NCBI GenBank assembly: GCA_023399635.1
Contig: JAEWOP010000212.1
Location: forward strand, 1 to 29,413
Direction of reading: 5' to 3'
Length of the DNA stretch: 29,413 bases
Origin: Pseudomonadota bacterium
GTDB lineage: Bacteria > Pseudomonadota > Alphaproteobacteria > Rhizobiales > Rhizobiaceae
Made by a program: the position numbers and the translations under genes. The notes under the pieces are model-generated. The model saw only the letters and a program-made list of their open reading frames with translations, did not search any database and was not told the DNA's origin. How positions within the stretch are numbered: position 1 is the first letter of the stretch; every line of letters begins with the position of its first letter. Below are positions 24,466 through 29,413 of the stretch, in pieces.

Positions 24466-25458
24466 TTAGTTCGGGCAGGAATTGTCCGACATGTAGTCGT
24501 GGACCTTGATCGTGCCGGCGATGATGTCGGCCTTGGCCTTTTCAGCGGCAGCAGCCATCTCGGGCGTGATCAGATCCTTGTTGTTGTCGTCGACTGCGTA
24601 GGTCACGCCATCCTGCTCCACGCCAAGGGCCTGAACGCCAGGGGTGAAAGCGTCGTTCTGGGTTTCCTTGAAGGCATTGTAGACCGCGAGGTCCACACGC
24701 TTGACCATGGAGGTCAGCACCTTGCCGGGGTGGAGGTGGTTCTGGTTGGAATCGACGCCGACACCGAGCTTTCCATTGTCGGCAGCCGTCTGCAGCACGC
24801 CCAGACCACTCGCACCGGCTGCCGCATAGACCACGTCAGCGCCCTGGTCGATCTGGTTCTTGGTCAGTTCGCCTGCGCGCACCGGATCGTTCCATGCCGC
24901 ACCCGTCGTGCCAACCATGTTCTGGAAGACCTGGGCATCCGACTTTGCCGCCTTCACGCCCTGCACATAGCCGCAGCCGAACTTGCGGATGAGGGGGATG
25001 TCCATGCCGCCGACGAAACCAACCTTGCCGGTCTGGGATGCCATGCCTGCAAGCAGACCGACGAGGTAGGAGCCCTCTTCCTCCTTGTAGACCACCGAAC
25101 GCACGTTCGGCAGGTCAACCACGGCATCAACGATCACGAACTTGGTATCGGGGAATTCAGCCGCGACCTTTTCCATGGCCGACGTCCAGGCGAAGGATAC
25201 GGCAACAACAGGGTTGAAACCCCTGCTGGCAAAGTTGCGAATTGCCTGCTCGCCTTGCGTATCGCTCGTCGGCTCGAAATCGCGGTATTCGACGCCTGTT
25301 TCCTGCTTGAATTGTTCGGCACCACCGTAGGCTGCCTCATTGAAGGACTTGTCGAACTTGCCGCCCGTCCCGTAAACCAGCGCCGGCTTGATATCAGCGG
25401 CGAGTGCCGTCGCCGACATCGCGGCCATGGCCATAAGGGTCAAAAGGGTTTTCTTCAT
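24466..25458 (-). CDS. BMP-family nucleoside-binding protein (periplasmic)
   Basis: The periplasmic substrate-binding protein of the importer, 330 residues, BMP/PnrA-like (TmpC) family that binds purine and pyrimidine nucleosides. It has a signal peptide MKKTLLTLMAMAAMSATALA with cleavage before ADIKPAL. The mature part carries GGKFDKSFNEAAYGG, typical of the family's N-lobe, VVAVSFAWTSAM, and GVGVDSNQNHLHPGKVLTS near the C-lobe hinge. ATG 25458 is 7 nt from an AGGG site; an adjacent ATG at 25461 is equally possible. It is the first gene of the transporter-salvage operon. Nucleoside cargo is inferred from the family and from cdd, punA, deoC and deoA downstream. Confidence 0.93.
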   Translation of the reverse strand: MKKTLLTLMAMAAMSATALAADIKPALVYGTGGKFDKSFNEAAYGGAEQFKQETGVEYRDFEPTSDTQGEQAIRNFASRGFNPVVAVSFAWTSAMEKVAAEFPDTKFVIVDAVVDLPNVRSVVYKEEEGSYLVGLLAGMASQTGKVGFVGGMDIPLIRKFGCGYVQGVKAAKSDAQVFQNMVGTTGAAWNDPVRAGELTKNQIDQGADVVYAAAGASGLGVLQTAADNGKLGVGVDSNQNHLHPGKVLTSMVKRVDLAVYNAFKETQNDAFTPGVQALGVEQDGVTYAVDDNNKDLITPEMAAAAEKAKADIIAGTIKVHDYMSDNSCPN

Positions 25459-25640
25459 CATGCAGCCCTGTTTTTCTTGATGTTGATAGCTGGGTCCTCC
25501 CGCAGGCCTGCTAGAGGCTTGGTGCGGCAACCGATCCTCCCCGAGCGGGACCGGCTGCGCCACTTTTGCATGAGCGAAGGGAAAATTCACCCGATTTTTT
25601 TCACTTGGTAAATATCCCTTCGACAGACCTTACCTCCACG

Positions 25641-25671
25641 AAAAATGCCGCGGAGAGAAGTTCCGCGGCAT
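25641..25671 (-). terminator. Intrinsic terminator of msrA
   Basis: In the minus-strand RNA, ATGCCGCGGA and TCCGCGGCAT form a perfect 10-bp GC-rich stem (arms 25662-25671 and 25645-25654) with a 7-nt loop, followed by a run of five T (25645-25641). It begins 25 nt after the msrA stop codon. The bmpA-type operon starts further left, so this insulates it from msrA. The rest of the 238-nt spacer, which must hold that operon's promoter, shows no element I recognise. Confidence 0.85.
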
Positions 25672-25696
25672 CCATGAGTTATCCGAGTTGCGGGCA

Positions 25697-26347
25697 TCAG
25701 CCGGCGACGCAACTGACCCCTGTGCCTTTCAGGCCGCAATAACCACCCGGGTTCTTCGCCAGATACTGCTGATGATCATCTTCCGCATAATAGAAGGTAT
25801 CGATCGGCCCGATCTCCGTGGTGATCTTGCTTTTCCTACCAGCAGCCTCAAGGGCTTTCTGATATATCGCAGCTGTTTCAGCCGCTTCTGCCGCTTGTTT
25901 TTCCGTCGTCGTATAGATCGCGGAGCGGTAGGTGGTGCCGATGTCATTGCCTTGGCGCATGCCCTGGCTCGGATCGTGCTCCTCGAAAAACGTCTTCAAC
26001 AGGTCACGGTAAGAGATGACCTTCGGGTCGAAGACGACCTTTACGATTTCGGCATGGCCGGTGAGGCCGGTGGTCGTTTCGTGGTAGGTGGGATTGGGAG
26101 TGATACCCCCTGCGTAACCAACCGCCGTGACGTAAATCCCCGGCATCTTCCAGAAGAGGCGTTCTGCGCCCCAGAAGCAACCCATGCCGAAATAAGCGAC
26201 CTCAAGGCCGTCTGGATAAGGACCTTTGAGCGCACGGCCGTTCACGTAGTGTTTTTCAGAGGTCGGAATGGGCTGCGGGCGCCCCGGCAGTGCTGTCTCC
26301 GGCGTCGGCATCGCCGTCTTCTTGTTGAACATGTCAATCACAAACAT
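25697..26347 (-). CDS. msrA: Peptide-methionine (S)-S-oxide reductase MsrA
   Basis: Reduces the S-epimer of methionine sulfoxide in proteins and free methionine, using thioredoxin. It is 216 residues, including an N-terminal extension of about 48 that is common in the long MsrA type. The active site is GCFWG (56-60, nucleophile Cys57), with EVVFDP-like VKVVFDPKVISY, HDPSQGMRQGNDIGTTYRSAIY, and C-terminal recycling cysteines in GYCGLKGTGVSC. ATG 26347 follows GGAGGCAAGA; a longer frame to 26455 lacks support. It may be cotranscribed with the small membrane-protein gene 64 nt upstream and ends at an intrinsic terminator. Confidence 0.96.
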   Translation of the reverse strand: MFVIDMFNKKTAMPTPETALPGRPQPIPTSEKHYVNGRALKGPYPDGLEVAYFGMGCFWGAERLFWKMPGIYVTAVGYAGGITPNPTYHETTTGLTGHAEIVKVVFDPKVISYRDLLKTFFEEHDPSQGMRQGNDIGTTYRSAIYTTTEKQAAEAAETAAIYQKALEAAGRKSKITTEIGPIDTFYYAEDDHQQYLAKNPGGYCGLKGTGVSCVAG

Positions 26348-26411
26348 TCTTGCCTCCGTTGGAAAGTGGTCCGCGGCGTTGCTGCCTATGGCGGGCGCTA
26401 GAACTGCCCGA

Positions 26412-26747
26412 TCATGCAGAGAAACGCCCTGCAAATCGCGGCTTCCGGTAGCCAATCATCCAGAACAACAAGGCGAGCACCAGGAAAACGGCGAACGCCG
26501 GTTGAGCGAGCAAAGGCGCAACGACCCAAAGCCACGCGTCGGCATGGATATAGGTTCCCACCGCCTCCTCCGCCAGTGTCAGGCTTACAACGTCAAGGTT
26601 CTGCCAGTGATTTCCAAGCGAGGTCATCACAACGGATGAGGAGGACACAGACTCGATGGAATCAAGCGTCCCGGCCATGATGGCGGCGATGAGACACATC
26701 AGGCTGAGAAAGTGAAAGAAAGTTCGTATCAATGCCGCCAGCTCCAT
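26412..26747 (-). CDS. Small two-helix membrane protein of unknown function
   Basis: A 111-residue protein I do not recognise by function. Residues about 7-28 (FFHFLSLMCLIAAIMAGTLD) and about 75-98 (WVVAPLLAQPAFAVFLVLALLF) are membrane helices, with a polar loop between them (ESVSSSSVVMTSLGNHWQN, about 32-50). The tail is basic (GYRKPRFAGRFSA). The positive-inside rule suggests both ends are in the cytoplasm. ATG 26747 has GAGGGAAG directly upstream; a longer frame to 26831 has no such site. It precedes msrA by 64 nt on the same strand and could share its transcript. No cysteine suitable for redox chemistry stands out, so a role with MsrA is only positional. Confidence 0.75.
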   Translation of the reverse strand: MELAALIRTFFHFLSLMCLIAAIMAGTLDSIESVSSSSVVMTSLGNHWQNLDVVSLTLAEEAVGTYIHADAWLWVVAPLLAQPAFAVFLVLALLFWMIGYRKPRFAGRFSA

Positions 26748-26862
26748 CTTCCCTCGGGGATGCCGCCCTTGCAGATACCCTGTGTCAGCGATACCCCGCC
26801 GCCACGCTCCGCGCAATAAATCGTCCGCCACGCAAGCTTACACATTTTCCTGTAGATTCCGG

Positions 26863-26890
26863 TTGATCCCAAACCGATCCTCGTTATATA
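26863..26890 (+). promoter_or_regulatory. Probable promoter of tRNA-Ser
   Basis: TTGATC (26863-26868), a 16-nt spacer and TATATA (26885-26890) give a good sigma-70-type promoter. It is followed by a GC-rich CGCGCCC stretch of the kind found in stringently controlled stable-RNA promoters. The mature tRNA starts 53 nt later. Confidence 0.6.
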
Positions 26891-26943
26891 TCGCGCCCGA
26901 CCGCTGCTTCGCCATTGCGTGCCAAGCAGCCCTTATTCTTCAA

Positions 26944-27033
26944 GGACAGGTGGCCGAGTGGTTGAAGGCGCACGCCTGGAACGCGTGTATACGTGAAAGC
27001 GTATCGAGGGTTCGAATCCCTCTCTGTCCGCCA
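26944..27033 (+). tRNA. tRNA-Ser (anticodon GGA)
   Basis: A 90-nt class II tRNA with encoded CCA. The acceptor stem GGACAGG pairs with TCTGTCC (one G-T pair), discriminator G at 27030 and CCA at 27031-27033. The anticodon loop CTGGAAC sits between CACGC and GCGTG, giving anticodon GGA at 26978-26980, which reads UCC and UCU serine codons. The long variable arm (stem ATACG/CGTAT) confirms tRNA-Ser, and the T loop TTCGAAT is standard. No clear terminator follows in the next about 100 nt. Confidence 0.97.
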
Positions 27034-27170
27034 TCCTCCCTTTCCTGCATCAGCCAAACCAGCTTCGCTCTCTCTTTCCCGAGTTGGCGGTTTCCAAGCG
27101 CCTCAGCACTAGGTCCGCGCAAGGCTGAAATGCGAACCCTCAGCCGCCGGATGTTCGGTTGAAGGGGAAG

Positions 27171-27338
27171 ATGACCTTGTCTCAGGAATGCGAAAACACA
27201 GAATCTATCTCGGAACAGACACTTGCTCTTTTCCTTGAGGACAACAGCATCGATCAGTTGACTGATATCCTTGTCCAGTCGCTGGAGGAAACGCTGAGCA
27301 TTCTGCGGGACGAGTATTGCTTCGATACCGTTCACTGA
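27171..27338 (+). CDS. Small acidic ORF of unknown function (55 residues)
   Basis: An ATG at 27171 with GGGGAAG immediately upstream opens a 55-codon frame ending TGA at 27336-27338. The predicted protein is acidic (about 12 Asp/Glu against one Arg and no Lys). It is largely helical by composition, with amphipathic runs such as LALFLEDNSIDQLTDILVQSLEETLSIL (about 18-45), and has two cysteines (positions 6 and 50). No known domain is recognised. It lies alone between tRNA-Ser and the DUF1236-like gene; the opposite-strand frame here is a typical tRNA-antisense artefact. Expression is not shown. Confidence 0.5.
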   Translation: MTLSQECENTESISEQTLALFLEDNSIDQLTDILVQSLEETLSILRDEYCFDTVH

Positions 27339-27402
27339 GGTGAGTACGCTCGGGAGCCACCGTCGAACATAACCAGCTGTAATCAACGGTTACCAGGACC
27401 AG

Positions 27403-27427
27403 GGAACCAGTTTCGGACTTCGGAATT
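27403..27427 (+). promoter_or_regulatory. Candidate EcfG (RpoE2-type) stress promoter
   Basis: GGAAC (27403-27407) followed after 18 nt by TT (27426-27427) fits the GGAAC-N18/19-TT pattern known for the rhizobial general stress sigma factor. The preferred CG before TT is AA here. It would start transcription roughly 30 nt before ATG 27464, leaving room for the ribosome binding site. Confidence 0.35.
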
Positions 27428-27463
27428 CTCCTGCTCGGAAGGGCACAAAAAAGGAGAAACCTG

Positions 27464-27859
27464 ATGAAGAACGTTATCCTCGCTTCCGCGATTCTCGCAG
27501 CGTCAGCGGCGACTGGCGCATACGCTCAGGAAGGTACAGCAAGCGGTGCTGCCGGCGGTGCCGTGACCGGTGCCATTATCGGTGGTCCGGTTGGCGCAGC
27601 TGTAGGCGGCATTGCCGGTGCAGCTCTTGGAACAGCCATCGATCCGCCGCCTCAGGAAGTCGTGACCTATGTTCAGGAACAGCCGGTTCCTGCAACTCCA
27701 GTCGTCATCGAGCGGCAGGTCGAAGTTGGCCAGCCACTGCCTGAGACCGTGGTGCTGACACCGGTTCCCGATCACGACAACTATTCCTATGCGGTGGTCA
27801 ACGAGCAGCGCGTGATCGTTGAGCCGCAGTCGCGCAAGGTCGTTCAAGTCATCCAGTAA
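27464..27859 (+). CDS. Secreted glycine-zipper, DUF1236-like protein
   Basis: A 131-residue exported protein. The signal peptide MKNVILASAILAASAATGAYA is cut before QEGTAS. Residues about 25-60 are a Gly/Ala-rich zipper (GGAVTGAIIGGPVGAAVGGIAGAALG written in two repeats of GxxxG type), likely inserted in or across a membrane. The C-terminal half (about 70-131) is Pro/Val/Glu-rich and ends YSYAVVNEQRVIVEPQSRKVVQVI, a pattern common to DUF1236 proteins of Rhizobiales. ATG 27464 has AAGGAG 7 nt upstream. It stands alone between a candidate stress promoter and a strong terminator. Function is unknown; an envelope or stress role is plausible. Confidence 0.85.
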   Translation: MKNVILASAILAASAATGAYAQEGTASGAAGGAVTGAIIGGPVGAAVGGIAGAALGTAIDPPPQEVVTYVQEQPVPATPVVIERQVEVGQPLPETVVLTPVPDHDNYSYAVVNEQRVIVEPQSRKVVQVIQ

Positions 27860-27885
27860 GGGTATCGCCAATCATGGCGGAACCC

Positions 27886-27912
27886 AAGGCCCTGCCCAGG
27901 CGGGGCCTTTTT
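27886..27912 (+). terminator. Intrinsic terminator after the DUF1236-like gene
   Basis: AAGGCCCTGC (27886-27895), loop CCAG, then GCGGGGCCTT (27900-27909) gives a 10-bp stem with one G-T pair, followed by a T-run to 27912. It starts 26 nt after the stop codon. It lies 5 nt from the convergent pncB stop, whose transcript sees the same hairpin without a good T-run. Confidence 0.9.
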
Positions 27913-27916
27913 CGTT

Positions 27917-29221
27917 CTAGACGAACACTGCGTGCTCGACGCGATCCTGCGAGCCGAACAGGCGCAGGTAGCGTTCTACTTCCGCCGGGTCACCGGTTGC
28001 CTTGCGCGGATTGTCCGAAAGCTTCACGGCGGGACGACCGTTCGCGTCACTCACCTTGCAGACGAGCGAGATCGGCTTCAGGCTTTCGACATGCTGAGGT
28101 GCGCAGCCGGCGAAATCGTTGGTCAGGTTCGTACCCCAGCCGAAGCTCATCCGGACCCTGCCCTCGAAGTGTCGATAGGTGTCAATGATAGCATCGACGT
28201 CGAGGCCATCCGAGAAAATCAGAAGCTTTCCGCGGGGATCCCGGCCCATGCGGCGCCACCAGTCGATGATCTTCTCGCCACCTTCAATCGGCGGGGCACT
28301 GTCGGGGCGGAAACCGGTCCAGTCGGCCACCCATTCGGGCGCGTCATGAAGAAATGCGCTTGTGCCGAATGCATCCGGCAAAACGATCAGCAGATTTCCG
28401 CCGTAAAGGGTGTTCCAGTCTTTCAGAACCTTATAGGGCGCTGCACGCAGTTGCTCCTCCGTCTCCGCCAAGGCGGCAACCACCATCGGCAATTCATGAG
28501 CGTTGGTACCAACAGCCTCAAGATCGGAATCCATGGCCAGCAATACGTTGCTGGTGCCGGTGAAGGCTGGGCCGATGCCCTCCTTCAGAGCCTCCACGCA
28601 CCAACGCTGCCAAAGGAAGCTGTGGCGCCTACGGGTGCCGAAGTCGGAGATGCGGAGCCCAGGCAGCGTGCGAAGGCGTTCCACCTTCGCCCACATCTTC
28701 GCTTTCGCCCGCGCGTAAAGCACATCCAGCGTGAACTGCCCCATGTGCCTCATCGCTGCACGCGACCGCAGTTCGTTGATGATGGCAAGTGCCGGGATCT
28801 CCCACATCGTGGTTTCCATCCAGCGGCCATGGAAGGTGAGCTCATATTGCCCATCGCGCGTCGAAAGTTCGTATTCCGGGAGTTGATACGTCGCCAGCCA
28901 GTTGAGGAACTCGGGCTCGAAGATCTTTTTCCTGCCGTAGAAGGTGTTACCGGCAAGCCAGATCATCTCCTTCTTGCTCAGGTGCAGTGACCGAGCATGA
29001 TCGAGTTGCTCGCGCAATTCTTGCTCGTCGATCTCGTCTGCCAGACGCACCGTTTTCGTGCGGTTGATCAGCGAAAAGGTGGCGTTGACGTTGGGATAAA
29101 GCTTCCAGATCATCTGGAGCATCAACAGCTTGTAGAAGTCGGTATCGATGAGGCTGCGAATGATGGGATCGAGCTTCCAGGTGTGATTGTACACCCGGCT
29201 TGCAATATCGGTCTTGGTCAT
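27917..29221 (-). CDS. pncB: Nicotinate phosphoribosyltransferase
   Basis: Catalyses nicotinate + PRPP (ATP-assisted) to nicotinate mononucleotide in the Preiss-Handler NAD salvage route; cytosolic. The 434-residue protein matches the bacterial PncB group. It shows SLIDTDFYKLLMLQ (23-36), NTFYGRKK, and the conserved FGTRRRHS (194-201) with His200, the residue that is phosphorylated in the enterobacterial enzyme. It also has AFTGTSNVLLA, FSDGLDVDAII and SFGWGTNLTND, which form the phosphate-binding part. ATG 29221 follows GGGGCAGGCAGC. It is monocistronic by appearance and converges on the DUF1236-like gene. Confidence 0.96.
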   Translation of the reverse strand: MTKTDIASRVYNHTWKLDPIIRSLIDTDFYKLLMLQMIWKLYPNVNATFSLINRTKTVRLADEIDEQELREQLDHARSLHLSKKEMIWLAGNTFYGRKKIFEPEFLNWLATYQLPEYELSTRDGQYELTFHGRWMETTMWEIPALAIINELRSRAAMRHMGQFTLDVLYARAKAKMWAKVERLRTLPGLRISDFGTRRRHSFLWQRWCVEALKEGIGPAFTGTSNVLLAMDSDLEAVGTNAHELPMVVAALAETEEQLRAAPYKVLKDWNTLYGGNLLIVLPDAFGTSAFLHDAPEWVADWTGFRPDSAPPIEGGEKIIDWWRRMGRDPRGKLLIFSDGLDVDAIIDTYRHFEGRVRMSFGWGTNLTNDFAGCAPQHVESLKPISLVCKVSDANGRPAVKLSDNPRKATGDPAEVERYLRLFGSQDRVEHAVFV

Positions 29222-29331
29222 GCTGCCTGCCCCGGTCCTGTAGGACCCACTCCGCCAAACGCACTCGGTCGGAGGAAATGCGGATACCCCCCTGCTGCAG
29301 ACTTAAGAAAAATCGCAAAGCAAGTCTACAC

Positions 29332-29365
29332 GCAAGTAGGCCGCGGTTTCCCGCGGCCTACTTGC
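29332..29365. repeat. Perfect 15-bp palindromic hairpin near the right edge
   Basis: GCAAGTAGGCCGCGG (29332-29346), loop TTTC, and its exact complement (29351-29365). No clear T-run follows on either strand, though AT-rich sequence flanks it on the right. It lies 17 nt beyond a possible stop codon of a leftward gene at the window edge, so it may terminate that gene's transcript upstream of pncB. Confidence 0.6.
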
Positions 29366-29381
29366 AAATATAATTCGTCGG

Positions 29382-29413
29382 TTAGTTGGAGGGCGCCTGT
29401 CCTGGTGCAGGGG
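29382..29413 (-). CDS. Possible C-terminus of an edge-truncated gene
   Basis: Read leftward from the edge, one frame gives PAPGQAPSN followed by TAA (29382-29384), and then a perfect hairpin 17 nt later. Pro/Ala-rich tails are common at protein ends and the hairpin placement fits a 3' end, but only nine whole codons are visible. No family can be named. Confidence 0.3.
   Translation of the reverse strand, partial: PAPGQAPSN

Noticed and set aside
24346..25611. 421-residue plus-strand frame
   Set aside because: It is the antisense of the BMP-family binding protein gene, which has a signal peptide and clear family motifs; the antisense product has no recognisable domain.
25459..25640. Riboswitch in the leader of the binding-protein gene
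   Set aside because: The leader has G-rich and partly complementary segments, but no conserved purine, preQ1 or other known riboswitch core could be traced.
26940..27386. 148-residue minus-strand frame across tRNA-Ser
   Set aside because: Its end (GGQRGIRTLDTLSRIHAFQA...) is the well-known translation of the antisense of a tRNA-Ser gene; it also overlaps the better supported plus-strand small ORF.

Overview
The window looks like a chromosomal segment of an alphaproteobacterium of the Rhizobiales, most likely Rhizobiaceae. The evidence is a Caulobacter/Agrobacterium-style Tad (cpa/ctp) pilus locus with a very short Flp pilin, moderately GC-rich coding sequence with GC-rich third codon positions, and a BMP-type nucleoside transporter fused to a salvage operon. 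No insertion sequence, phage gene, CRISPR array or other sign of recent acquisition was seen. No single wholly new system stands out. The unfamiliar parts are a stand-alone secretin N-domain protein, a 55-residue acidic ORF, a 111-residue membrane protein beside msrA, and several inverted repeats placed where operators or intercistronic hairpins would be expected.

Left end (1-2292, minus strand): an M17 leucyl aminopeptidase, a short MarR-type regulator and the start of an SH3-containing, probably NlpC/P60, peptidase form a probable operon read off the left edge.

Tad pilus (2420-14325): the main unit on the minus strand reads pilA-cpaA-cpaB-cpaC-cpaD-cpaE-cpaF-tadB-tadC (pilin, prepilin peptidase, periplasmic factor, secretin, lipoprotein, localisation ATPase, motor ATPase and two platform proteins). 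A TPR lipoprotein (tadD) lies at its far end on the plus strand. Diverging from pilA on the plus strand are a stand-alone secretin N-domain protein and two TadE-type pseudopilins. Together they can build an Flp adhesion pilus; no vWA-type TadG is present here.

Nucleoside salvage (14425-25458): deoB-add-upp on the plus strand converge on a minus-strand unit reading binding protein - ATPase - permease - permease - cdd - punA - deoC - deoA. Imported nucleosides can be deaminated (Cdd, Add) and phosphorolysed (PunA, DeoA), uracil recovered (Upp), and (deoxy)ribose-1-phosphate isomerised (DeoB) and cleaved to glyceraldehyde-3-phosphate and acetaldehyde (DeoC).

Right end (25697-29413): msrA with its terminator, a small membrane protein, tRNA-Ser(GGA), a small acidic ORF, a secreted glycine-rich DUF1236-like protein with a clear terminator, pncB, and possibly the last codons of another minus-strand gene at the edge.
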